Assembly: GCA_026724425.1 (NCBI GenBank)
Contig: JAIUCV010000083.1
Span: 1,488,001-1,552,000 of the forward strand
Direction: 5' to 3'
Source of the DNA: Erythrophleum ivorense
Lineage: Eukaryota; Streptophyta; Magnoliopsida; Fabales; Fabaceae
DNA length: 64,000 bases
Shown: one piece after another, positions 10,151 through 22,271 of the stretch
Position numbering within the stretch: position 1 is the stretch's first letter
Layout of the letters: each line of letters opens with the position of its first letter
Program-made: the position numbers and the translations under genes
The notes under the pieces: generated by a model
Told to the model about the DNA's origin: nothing
Database searches by the model: none
Seen by the model: the letters and a program-made list of their open reading frames with translations, nothing else

Positions 10151-10912
10151 AGTTAACCGGGAATCTGAATTCATTTTGCCTCTAAAAAAAATTAGAAACT
10201 TAAAAAAAACTAAAAAACAGACGGAAAAAAAAAACCCCTTTTCACTTATCCCTTTCTCTCATCTTCGTCGATCTCCGATCTCGTCGGCAATTTTACAGTT
10301 CAGATCCCTAACTCTTGTAATCTCCGACCTCTCATTCTTTATTCGATTTACGAATAAACCTTTCAATCGACATATTCATCAGTCTGAATCTAATTGTTGT
10401 GATCGAAATTGACATTGAAGGTAAACTTGTGTTTGGGAAATCGTTAATTGTAATGATTTTGTGTTTTTACATCTTGGGTTGTTAGTAGTTTAGTTTGGGT
10501 TTTTGATTAAGATTCTTTCTCGGTTTTCCATTTCAAGTTTCGTGGTCTGTTGTTTCTTTTGAATTTGTGTATTTGATATGTACTTTGTTTGTTAATGCAG
10601 ACTACATTTCTCACATAGAAGACCAACAAGGTATACAGTGATATATTTCGGTTCAGTTTTTATATTTTCAGTTACAGAGTTTTGTTGTAAAGATTGTTGC
10701 ATCTTGTACTTGTCTTTTTTTTTTATTTTATAGATTTGTGTATCTGTGAAGCTTCCGATTTCTCCATACCTGCAAAGTAAGCTGTTTTCTCTACCATTTT
10801 TTTTGGTTGGTTCTACTGTGAGTGAGCGTGAAAGTAGTTTGATTTTTTGATCATTAAACCTATATTATCACATATATATCTGGTGGTGGAGCTGGGGTCA
10901 TATCGGTGTATT
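10151..10912 (+). other. Leader and 5' introns of tnpD
   Basis: C/T-rich leader around 10240-10400, then exon/intron-like junctions (AAG/GTAAACTTG near 10421; GCAG/ACTAC near 10601; AAG/GTATAC near 10630). No open frame. Presumed transcribed untranslated leader of tnpD. Confidence 0.5.
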
Positions 10913-13900
10913 ATGGACAAGACATGGGTTTGGCTTCCAAGGTATGTATCTGAGGTTTTTGTTGTCAATGATTGGTTGATTAAAATAAACGTGATTCTGA
11001 ACTTTGGTAATTGTATTGACTTTTAGGACTAGCCTTGAGTATGAACAAGGAACTAGAAAGTTTGTTACTGCATCAGCAATGAGTATGGGTAATGCGCAAG
11101 AGATATTCTGTCCATGTATCGATTGCCGCAATGTTTGCCATCAGCCGCTAGAGATAGTAGTAGATCATCTAGTGATCAGGGGTATGGATCAGAGGTATAA
11201 GAGGAATCAATGTTGGAGTAAGCATGGAGAGCAAAGAAATTCTGTGAAAGCTGATGTTCTGACTTCAGAATCTGAGGCATATGACTTGATTAGGACAGCT
11301 TTCTTTGACGGTAGAGATACTCAACAGCCTTCGCACCACAATGGAGTTGAATCTGAAGAGTGTGACAATACAGAAGAATCTCAGTTTGGGGAAAAGCTAA
11401 AAGATGCTGAAACTGCACTCTACTCAACATGTTACAAGTATACCAAAGTTTCTGCTATAATGGTTCTTTATCGCATCAAAGTGAAGAGTGGGATGTCAGA
11501 GAATTATTTTGATCAGTTGTTGACTACAATTAAAGACATGCTTCCAGAAGATAATGTGCTTCCAAAGTCCACATATGAGATGAAAATTTTTTTGAAATTT
11601 TTTGGGTTTGGCTATGATCTTATTCACGCCTGCAAGAACGACTGTATCCTTTACAGGAAGCAGTTCGATGAGATGGAAACCTGTCCAAGATGTAGTGCTT
11701 CAAGGTGGGAATTGGATAAGCATAGTGGAGAAGAGAAAAAGGGGATTCCAGCAAAGGTCCTGAGGTATTTTCCGATTAAAGATAGATTTAAGAGGATGTT
11801 CAAATCAAAAAGGATGGCTGAGGATTTGCGTTGGCATTTCACCAACAGTAGTGAAGATGGTACAATGCGACATCCAGTGGACTCTAATACCTGGGCTCAA
11901 GCGAATGATAAATGGCCCGTGTTCGCAGCTGAACCACGAAACCTTCGACTTGGCCTTTCTACAGATGGTATGAACCCTTTCTCTATACAAAACACCAAGT
12001 ACAGTACATGGCCTGTCTTGCTAGTTAACTATAACTTGCCGCCAACTATGTGTATGAAGGCCGATAACATCATGTTGACTATGTTGATCCCTGGTCCAAC
12101 TGCACCAAGCAACAACATTGATGTTTATTTAGCCCCACTAATAGATGATTTAAAAGAATTGTGGAATGAAGGTATGGAGGTGTATGATTCGTATATGAAA
12201 GAGAAATTCACCCTTAGGGCTTTGTTAATGTGGACCATCAGTGATTATCCAGCTTTAGGAACATTATCTGGATGTAAAGTGAAGGGGAAGCAAGCTTGTA
12301 ACGTTCGTGGAAAGGATACACCTAGTAGGTGGTTGAAGTTTAGTCGAAAGTATGTCTATTTGGGAAATAGAAAGCGTCTCAGGCCTGGACATCCTTACAG
12401 ACGCAAGAAGAGATGGTTTGATAACACTGTAGAAGAAGGGAATGCAAAGCGAATTCAAACTGGAGCTGAAATTTTTGAGATATTAAAGGACTTCAGAAAT
12501 GATTTTGGAAGACCTTTGGACAAGAAAAGCAAAAGAAAAAGGTCTGAGGTATGTGGAGATGATGTCGTCTCAGAGGAGGAATATGAAGAAGATACTGATC
12601 AATGGCGTTGGAAGAAACGGTCAATCTTCTTTGATCTACCTTATTGGAAGGTTAGTATATCTCAAAAGCAATTTTTATGCGTTCGAAACGTATTATATAG
12701 GCTGATATTTGTATTTATCATGTGCTAGGATATGCTTGTGCGTCATAACATTGATGTGATGCATGTGGAAAAAAACGTATCTGATGCTATATTATCTACT
12801 CTAATGCAAACAAACAAGTCCAAAGACGGTTTGAAGGCCAGAAAAGACTTGGAAGACATGGGAATTCGGGAACACTTGCACACAGAAACGAGAGGGAAGA
12901 GAACATATTTGCCTCCTGCTTCATATTGGCTTTCCAAAGACGAGAAAAGGAGATTTTGCACGAGGTTATCTAATTTCAAAGGACCAGATGGATACTGTGC
13001 GAATATTGCTAGTTGTGTATCCTTGAATCCGCCTGCTATTGGTGGTCTGAAGTCTCATGATCATCATGTTTTGATGCAAAATTTGTTTGCTGTGGCTTTG
13101 AGGGGCTTGTTACCAAAAGGGCCTAGGCTTGTAGTGACTCGAGTCTGCAAGTACTTTAACAGGCTATGCCAGCGTGCCATTGACCCGGATAAGCTGATAT
13201 CTTTGGAGTCTGAGTTTGTGGAGACAATGTGCCAAATGGAGCGGTTCTTTCCCCCATCACTTTTCGATATCATGTTCCACCTTCCTATACATTTATCAAG
13301 GGAAGCACGTTTATGTGGGCCTGTACACTTTCGGTGGATGTATCCCTTTGAGAGGTAACACAGTGTTGTCTTACTTATAATGTTGAATGCGTTTATTGTG
13401 TATAGAGTTAAAGGCTTCTTGACACAATGAATTTTTTTGGTAAAGGTATATGAAGACACTAAAGGCTTTTGTGAAAAATTATGCAAGGCCAGAAGCCTGT
13501 ATGGCTGAGGGGTACTTGGCTGAAGAATGCATCGCCTTCTGCTTAGAGTTTCTCCATAATTCTGTGGCTATCGTAGAAGCAGTGCAACGTAATGCAGATG
13601 TTGAGTCTGATGATATTGTCCTTGAGGGACGTCCACTGCAAAAAGCTATAGAAATGACACTCTCTGAGAAGGAGAAAGGCATAGCACATCGCTATGTGTT
13701 AATGAACACGGGACTTATGGAGCCATATGTTCAGTATGTTACATTTTCTCTAGAGTTACGTCTTATTAACGGTCATTTTTAAATATCATGAATAACTAAC
13801 TACTGTAGCTTGGTAATTAGGATGCATTTAGAAGAATTACAAGCTACTGATGTTCGCTGCAGAAGAAATGAAACACTGTTATGGAAATTTCACAATGAAA

Positions 13901-14618
13901 GATTTCCGCAATGGATAAAGGACAAGGTATGATAACTTATTCTCGAGTTTAACATTGTTTGTTATGTTGCTGTCATTTATATTGTTCTTTGACTTTACAG
14001 ATACCTATAAATTCAAAGGATCATTCGACCAAGCTAAGGTGGCTAGCATTTGGACCACGACTTGTTGCTGAAACACATAAGGGGTTTATCATTAATGGGA
14101 AGCGATTCCATACAGACGACGTTAAAAGAAAGACTCAGAATAGTGGAGTTATGTATGAGGCTTTTACTATGTGCAGATCTACTGCACGAGATAACAAGCA
14201 TATGGCAGACATAGTCACATACTACGGGGTAATCAAGGAGATTATAATGCTGGATTACCACCTATTCCAGGTTCCAGTATTCAAATGCACTTGGGCCAAC
14301 AAAGGGAATGGTGTAAAGGAAGAAGAAGGATTCACCCTCGTGAACCTCCATCTTAACCAGTCTGCGTTTATCCAAGACCCTTTCATTTTGCCATCCCAAG
14401 CAAAACAAGTGTTTTACTCTAGAGAAGATGATTCCTCACCATGGTATGTAGTTATGAAGGCGCCACCGAGGGGATATCACGAGCTAGAAACAAATGAAGA
14501 GTACACGGATGCATTCATACCTGACCAACACACTGATGATTTGGGTTATCATTCGTCTGATGACGATAGATTCTGTGTGCGAGATGACTGTGAAGGGGTT
14601 CTAGTGGGAGACACATAG
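10913..14618 (+). CDS. tnpD: tnpD of CACTA-1: En/Spm catalytic transposase, uninterrupted
   Basis: Six exons fit GT-AG rules and one frame: 10913-10941, 11027-12650, 12729-13354, 13446-13733, 13821-13926, 14001-14618 (3,291 nt, 1,096 residues, no internal stop). The protein opens MDKTWVWLPR with a Cys-rich N-terminal transposon-associated domain (CPCIDCRN), then the Transposase_21 (Tnp2) domain with GLSTDGMNPF near residue 316 and YNLPPTMCM, then DUF4218-like (VMHVEKN, HDHHVLMQ, RWMYPFER) and DUF4216-like (near residues 920-1010) regions and an acidic tail. TNPD is the endonuclease-like partner that cuts at the CACTA ends with TNPA. Expression cannot be judged. Confidence 0.9.
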
Positions 14619-14716
14619 CGATTAGTGCAGTGTTTAAACTTTTTATTTTGTTATGTTTAACATTCGGCACTTACTGGTTGTTTCAGGATATTGTTCTGGT
14701 TAATTTGTGAGGTGGA

Positions 14717-16042
14717 ATGGGTCGCCCGAGAAAGAAGAAGCTTGTTGTTGATATTAATACTCCCATTGTGGTGAAAAAAAACAACAAACGTAAAAGGGAA
14801 AAGACGTTGTCAGAGATTGAAAAAGTTTATCAAGCAGAGACTGCAGAAGAAGTTCATCAACCAGAGACTGCAGAAGAAATTCATCAAGAGGAGACTGCAG
14901 AAGAAGTTCATCAAGAGGAGGAGGAAGAAGAAGAAGTTAACGAAGAGGAAGAAGAATCTAACAGAGAAAATGATCCAGAGACCAGAGAAAGCGCACCAGA
15001 GGCCAATGCTTCTCAGCCAAATGTTGAAGAGTCAATCCCGACTACAGAACAAGTACAAACTCAGCAGTCGATCACCAAAATTAAGAGAAAAAGAGGTCTG
15101 ACCAAGATGCGCAAAATTGCAAAAGACCCTTTGGAAAAAGTTGATGTCGAGTTCACTTCTATTGGTGAACATGCGGGTTGTGGATCTGTAACATTGTCAT
15201 CGTTCCTTGGTTCTCTTGTCAGAGAGCATGTTCCTGTACTACTTGATGATTGGAGAAAACTTGATTGTAAGACGAAGGATACATTATGGGAGGAAATACA
15301 GGTATTTATATCTTGTAACTCAAATAATTAAATGTTTCTATGTGTACAAATAACATTAGATTCTCTTAAAGGGGAGGTTCAACTTGCACGAGGAGTGGCA
15401 ACAAGCTGCTGTTTTCAGGCAAATGGGCTGCGTGTGAAGGTCATCTAAGTCAAAACTAGTTGCAAAGCTTCAAGCAACAAGAAGTCATGTAGAGCGACTT
15501 AAGCTAAAACCAAGCAATATTCAGTCTACTACAATGTGGAACAATTGGGTGAAGAGTAAGATTAGCACGGAATTTAAGGTCATAAAGATATTTTCGTCCA
15601 CATATCATGATTTAGACATTCAATATATTGAGAAGTGATTTTGGTCCAATTATTGAATTGACTTTGCAGGTGCAAAGTGAGAAGTACAGGGAATTGAGAA
15701 TTGCCCAAATTCCCCACACAACTAGCCGAAAAGGAATGTTTCGTCTAGCATATGATATGGTATGTGCATTTACTGCATTGTTATTTGAATAGGAATACGC
15801 CTGTAAACTTACACAAGTTATATGCACCAGAAAAAAAAAAGTTCAGACCCTGCGACTGTGACTAGAAGTAAGGTCTGGCTAGCAGGACACACTCACTCAG
15901 ATGGGAGACCTGTTAGACCTGAATTTGTTGAAACCATTGTAAGAAACACCGAAGACTAGTGTTTCATTTAATTTTTTAGTACTCTATGTTAGTTTCATAA
16001 TCCATTTGAACATGTGTGTTGTAGGAAAAAATACAATCAATC
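14717..16042 (+). pseudogene. tnpA: tnpA of CACTA-1, 5' part; premature TGA and interrupted by a retrotransposon
   Basis: Exons 14717-15301, 15372-15578, 15670-15759, 15831-15938 and 16025-16042 keep one phase. Exon 1 starts MGRPRKKK and has an acidic repeat (about four copies of TAEEVHQ[P/E]E) before a basic stretch. Later exons match the Transposase_24 family of plant En/Spm proteins (IAQIPHTTSRKGM, VWLAGHTHSDGRPVRPEF). TGA at 15435-15437 (about codon 217) sits where family members usually have Trp before RSSKSKL. After 16042 the exon is split by the LTR element and resumes at 23839. TNPA normally binds subterminal repeats and brings the ends together. Confidence 0.87.
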
Positions 16043-17661
16043 TGAAACAACCAAGCTTTTTTTTTTTTTTTATTAAGTGCGGAAATTCTCAATAAAATAA
16101 ACTCCATAAAATTAATAATTCAAACAATCATATTCAATTCCAAAATACCATAAAATAACCTAGCAACCTAAACACCAGGTTTGCAAATAACAACATAAAC
16201 CAAAAACGGTAAACAACAAAATCCTATCATCCTCTCTCTCTGGCCCGATTCCGCGATCACACTTTCTTTTACCTGCATCACATTAGGGAAAAAGAGATGC
16301 ATAAGTATTTCATAAATACTTAGTGAGGCAATCACCCCGCCTACAGGCCAATTACGCAATTTAAAACACTTTTAAATAATATTAATAATTACCAAAATTA
16401 TTAAATTCACTTCTTTTAATTCTTATACAATTTTCCTCAATTAAATAATAATTCTTAACCCTTAAAATGATTTCCACAATTATTAAATAATTTCCACAAT
16501 TATTATAATAATTTTCAACACATAAAATAATTTCCACAATTATTATAAATCACTTTAATTAATTAATTAACCACTAATTAATTAATTTCGGAATTAAACC
16601 ACTTAATTCCAATTAAACCGATTAAACCAGATTCAACCAGATTAAACCATTAATTAATTCAATTTAATCAATTCGCCAGAAAACCGGATTTAACCGGACC
16701 AGTGTCGATCGACACAGCTTGTGTCGCTCGACACCCGGCCCGATTGGTGTCGATCGACACCGATCCAGGAGATCGACGCCCAACTCGATTTCTAACACAA
16801 AAACACCCAAAACACGAAATTGTGACAATCCAATCGATCAAACGCACTAATAACACATAAACCACCACAAACAACACATAAACTCATCAAATCAACAATT
16901 CACTTTCACAATTTCCACTATTTGCGAACCTACGGTCATGCACTCACCTCGACAACCGATTGAACAAAGGGAAAAGAGGAAAAACGATGAACAGTGCGCG
17001 ATGAACAGTAACTCAGGCGATGAACAGTAACTCCGGCGATGAACAGTAACCGATGAACAGTAACCGATGAACAGTAACTCCGGCGATGAACAGTAACCGA
17101 TGAACAGTGTTTTCGACTTCTCCCAAAAATCGTCTCTTTTCTCTCTGGAAACTCCAGCCTCGAAAATTGTGTCAAAACAGACGGCTGCACTCATTTAAAC
17201 TCGTTTTTAGGGTTTCCTTCCCTTAACCGGACTAAACCGACAACTTAAATCAAATCGGTCGATTTCACAATAACCGGTGTCGATCGACACCCTTCCTTGG
17301 TGTCGGTCGACACCCTTCCTTGGTGTCGGTCGACACCCTTCCTTGGTGTCGGTCGACACCCATCGACCATACCAACTCAAACCACAAATCAAACGCGCAA
17401 TCGACTTAAACCGGAATTGATTTCTCAAACCGGTGTCGATCGACACTTCCCTTAGGTGTCGATCGACATTAGTCATTCAAGTGCTTTTTACACATTTTCT
17501 TCGCGATGTTCGAACCTTAGACCGACTGCACAACAATCAAACAAGAACATGCACAGCCAATCCTTGATTCACACCTCAAAGAGCATATGTAATCTACTCC
17601 CGAACCCCTAATGTCGTCCGATACCACTTCCAACACAACTCTCTGGTTCACGGATGTTACA
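16043..17661 (-). repeat. Element B 3' LTR (1,619 bp)
   Basis: TGAAACAACC...GATGTTACA on the + strand. Compared with the right LTR it has two extra ~24-bp copies of a CCTTCCTTGGTGTCGGTCGACAC unit (17284-17360) and extra 'gatgaacagtaac' units (16990-17105). It also holds GTGTCGATCGACAC palindromes at about 16702, 16747, 17277, 17434 and 17456. Confidence 0.93.
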
Positions 17662-17837
17662 ATTCTCCCCCACTAAACTGGATTCGCCCTCGAATCCTAA
17701 CACAGAACGTCTACTCAAGACGACAAAACCCGGCCCTCCACTGGCCAAACACAAGAGATCCACCACTGATCCCAGAGACTCACATATAATCCTATGTTAT
17801 AAGCACGTTTCCAGACATTCATTACTCTTTACCCAAA

Positions 17838-17985
17838 ACCATACCGTGACACCACCGTCACAAATACCCAAACCGTGACACCACCGTCACAAAATCTGTA
17901 CCGTGACACCACCGTCACAAGTACCCAAACCGTGACACCACCGTCACAAAATCTGTATTGTGACACCACCGTCACAATACCCATA
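17838..17985. repeat. Short tandem repeats CCGTGACACCACCGTCACAA in element B
   Basis: Five copies of a ~32-bp unit with a GTGAC...GTCAC inverted core and alternating spacers ('ataccc', 'aatctgta'). They lie in the 3' noncoding region, at the position where the first chromovirus has its GTCAC repeats. Confidence 0.85.
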
Positions 17986-18499
17986 TAAATGCAAGAGACC
18001 CACTTGATGCTCACTTCGTGACTCGTCAGCCACTAGTAAGCAGCACCCTTATACCAAGTATAAGTCTGCAAGCACTTCCCCTGAGGTAGCTAATCCCAGG
18101 TAAGGCCGCACGGAGATCTCAATCTCCCCACTTATACTGAGGTTGCTAGCCCCAGATAAGTCTGCAAAAACAAACCACGGCACCTATCTGCAGATAAGTC
18201 CGCCAAAACCCTACCGAGCACCCACCGTCTCAGATAGGTCTGCAGGAGAAAACAATCACCTAAATGTAAAGAGTAATAAATCCGAAACGCCTATAACATA
18301 ATCGACTAGAACTGACTCAAGACCCAAAACTGGTCAAAACAACCCGTAACATCCGAACCCAAATTTATAAGGAAAACTCCATCTTATAAATCTCCAACAA
18401 TGTATTCCGTACCACCACGAAAATACATAAACCACTGCAACAACATAGCCTAAGGCTAACCAACTGAAACCATAAAGATGAAGAGCTAATTCCTCGACC

Positions 18500-20960
18500 T
18501 ACTGTCGAACACTTCCAGAAATCCAACTTCATCTTTGCCTCAAGTTTTCACAACGACACTCTCTTGTTCCGCAGAACCTTGACTCTTCTCTCGAGAATCC
18601 TCACAAAACGGCCAGAACTCCCTAAAAAAGCCTAAGATCCTCTGAAATATTAGCCACTAACTTCCCTGAAGGATGGAAGCACTCTCTCTCCACCTCAAAA
18701 CACGAAACACCTTGTGAAACATCCTCATAAACACAGGTAACTCAAGCCGATACGCCAATGGTCCAACTCGCTCCACCACTGGAACGGACCCATAACCCGC
18801 GCACTCAGCTTGTTCTTTGCTATGGGTCTGTTAGGACCCCTCAACATAGCCATCTCGAGGTATACTCTAACTCCAACCTGAAACTCGAGTTCCGCCTACG
18901 CCTAACAGCGTAACTCTTCTGCCTATCCTGAGCTTTCTTCTTGTTCAACCTCAAACACGGACCTTCTCCGTCATTTCCCTGAACAAAAGTAACTCCATAA
19001 ATGCTGCGCTCCCCCACTTGGGTTCAGCATAAAGGCGTCCTACATGGCCTCCCATACAAAGCCTCACACGGAGCCATGCAAAAACTCGCCTGATAACTAT
19101 TGTTGTGGCAACTCTGCCTGACACAGATGACCAGTCCAATGGTCGCTCCAATCCCACACACACATCCTCAACAAAACTTCCAAGGTCTGGATAGTCCTCT
19201 CTGACCACCGCTTTGCACGCGGATGATACACTGTACCCATATGCACCTTAGTGCCCATCTCTGTCTGAAACGCCCTCCAAACTCTGAGGCGAATCTCGGA
19301 TCATGACCCGACACGATACTGACTGGCATACCATGCAGCCTCACAATCTCTAACAAAATTTCCTAGCCAAACAGCAACTCCATCTGTCTTCTTAATGACC
19401 AGAAAATGTTGACTTGGTCAACCGACCCACAACCACCCAAAACATCACATGTCTGTGAGATAGATAATTCCATCTTGAATCCATCATGATCCTAGCCCAC
19501 TTTCACTCTGAAATGGATAAACTCTGCAGAAGACCACTCGAAGAGCGATGTTCTGACTTGACCAACGAACACGAGTTGCACCACGCAACCAAAACAGCTA
19601 CAACTCTCTTTAACCCGACCCAGTGATAACACCGCTTGAGATCGCGATACATCTTGGTCGCTCTTCCATGAATCGAGAACTTGCTCGCACGAGCCTCTCT
19701 CAAAACCTCCTGTCTCGACTCCTCATCCTCGGGTATACAAGCCCGACCACGCGCCATAAACGCCCTTTTGATGAGACCGAAAAAAATTCGGAGCCAACTG
19801 CTCGCGATTGCATCAAAATAAACTACGCTCGCTCCGCTGAGCCATCCTGATCTACTGAGTAGATCCGCCTGATCCACTGTCTCTAAACGCGAAGGCTCCT
19901 CCCAAGTAGCATAAAAACACAAAGTACTAAAACCCGCCTACCATGGCATCATCATCCTGCTCTTTAGCGGAAACAACTCTCCGTCAACTCAACGCGACTG
20001 CTACCTAATCAACCTCGTCGGAAGATAGACAGTATCCAGATCATAAATTATCGGAAGCTCGATACACAACCCAAACCAACTCCAGCAACAACTATGTACA
20101 CTATGAAAGGTTTCCCCGGCTCAGGTAATGCCAATACTGGTGTACTGAACAACAACTCTTTAAGCTTCCCAAAGCTCTCTCACACTTTGACGACCATACA
20201 AACGGCATATCCATACCCGTCAACCTCGTCATCGAATGCGACACATTCGAAAAACCCTTAACGGACTCCTGCAATATTCTGCTACACCCTGAAACACAAC
20301 TGTCAATTGCGAGAAACCGTATTTGCTCAACTTAGCATACAGTTCCTGCTCTTGTAGTTTCTCTAGAAACAACTCTAATGAGCCACGTGCTCCTCAGAAC
20401 CCCTCGAGCTCCTGAACCACACGGATATCCTTGATATCCCCGGAACTCTTCGATAAACACCTCAACACTGGACTCCGAAACCGATCGTCGCCAAAAGCCT
20501 CGCAACTTGCTCTAACATCTGCTCACCCTGCATAGTCGAGACACAAAACTCCCGGAAGTCAGTCTCAACCCCTGAAACACCAACCTCCTTGCATCCCGCT
20601 CAGACAGCACTCTGCCTCTAACGCAATTCAGATGAACTCGGTAAAACTCCAACCAGTTCATCACCAAAATTACGTCATGTAGTCCCACCGAACTGATGAC
20701 CAACACTGCTGGCATCGACTGCCCGCACTCCGAACATCAACTATTCTAACACAGCCGTATGTAGCCCGAAATCCTAAACTCGTTACCTTGACCAAACACG
20801 AACGCTCACCAGCGCTGCTCCGGACGCCACTACACTTGGCACGCTATGTAATGATGAATGATGAAGCATTTAAATGCTCCCGAGTCAAACAACCCTGAGA
20901 CTCAACACCGCCCACTAACCATGACAAGTGTTTAGAACCCTAACACTCTATCACATATAA
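18500..20960 (-). pseudogene. pol: Decayed pol of element B
   Basis: Recognisable pieces on the minus strand: chromodomain-like tail region (~18520-18650), integrase DDE pieces (VSIVSGHDPRFASEF near 19270-19330), integrase zinc finger (KFSIHGRATKMYRDLKR...CNSC near 19560-19690), protease tail (LHDVILVMNWLEFYRVHL near 20630-20690). The pieces are in different frames. The protease-to-integrase distance is about 0.8 kb where an intact element needs about 2 kb, so most of RT/RNase H is deleted. Not functional. Confidence 0.82.
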
Positions 20961-21025
20961 AATAAAAGAAACAGACGACCACCACAATTCTACACTAAGA
21001 ATTTACGAAGTCTGAATCAAGAATT

Positions 21026-22052
21026 TTACCTGTGATCTGCCTCGGACTGACTAGTCTGACCAACTTCTGTCGAAGGAACCTCACTCGGCGCCGCCCCACT
21101 ATGACCCAACGGCTGCACCGCTGCGATCTGAGACTCTGGTTGAGCCACTATTGTCTGAAACTCCACTGCCGCCAATGGCTGTAACTTGGGACACTTCTGT
21201 CTGATATGCCCCTGCTCGCCGCAACGAAAACACGCCCTAACACTTGAATCTGTCTCCCTCCCGGGACAGTTCGCCACACGATGCTCCGTGCTCCCACAAC
21301 CAAAACAACTGCCGCGAACCTTCCGGCTGCCTCCAGAAACCTTGTGCAGGCTTACCGCCCTTGCTAGAACCAGAACCTCTACACCGCTGCGACTGATGTC
21401 GCTGCTGCTGCTGCGGATGACTCCTCTGAACAAACGGAGCAACCACAGACGGAACCACCACCGGATCAACCTGCTCATGCTGATCCTCCTCAATCGAAAC
21501 TGCAAGCCTCACTAGCTCTGCCCACGAGAAACGCGAAGCAAACCTCTGCATCTGTCCCCTCATCTCTAAATAAGGCGGACTCTCACCAACTACAGCCTCC
21601 TGCTGCCCAACAACTGCAGCACCATGCTGCCCAACAACTGCAGTACCATGCTGCCCAAAAACTGCAGCATCCTGCTGCGCCCCGGCCACTGGAGGTGCAC
21701 CCGAAGCCTGCTCTAGAACCGCTGGCGGAAAACGTGACAACAGCTGCGTCAGCAACCCTACATCCTTGTCACCATGACCCTGAGTTAGAGCCGCGCCCCC
21801 ACCTAGGACCGCCCCAACTCCCGCGCCACTACCGACGCCCAAACCGGCCTCACTCGCCAAAGAAACTGACTGGGTCACTGACGCAGTCGCCACACTAGGC
21901 GCTGCACTCTCTCCCGACTCCGCCGGTAATCCACGACCCTGACTCCGGCCTCCACGGCCTGCCGCTCGGCCACCACGGCCAACTGCTCCGCCCACACGGG
22001 CACTAACTCTACCGCGCCCACCTGCGCCACGACCTCTAGCACCTGCGTCCAT
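21026..22052 (-). pseudogene. gag: gag of element B, internally deleted
   Basis: Starts MDAGARGRGA with a Gly/Arg-rich N-terminus. The frame then jumps from YLEMRGQMQRF directly to WAELVRLAVSIEEDQ, so the central capsid domain is missing. Two zinc knuckles follow in another frame (CFGCGSTEHRVANC, CFRCGEQGHIRQKC). The gag-protease junction (near 21025) shows the same GTAAAAT/GATAGAG intron-like borders as the first chromovirus. Confidence 0.85.
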
Positions 22053-22256
22053 TTCGCTGCACTTCCAAAGAACAGGAAATGAGCCGGCTAGAAAACCAAC
22101 CACAAAAACTCCACACAACACAAAACACAAACACTACTCACCGCGGAATCACTGAAGGCCGAGAGGATGATACTAGACTACTAACTGACTAAACACAATA
22201 ATCAATTAAACACATAATCCAATTCACCCAATACTAACAGTCCTAAAACCGTATAC

Positions 22257-22268
22257 GCTCTGATACCA
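22257..22268 (-). other. Element B primer binding site
   Basis: GCTCTGATACCA on the + strand, i.e. TGGTATCAGAGC on the element strand, just inside the 5' LTR. Confidence 0.9.
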
Positions 22269-22271
22269 AAA

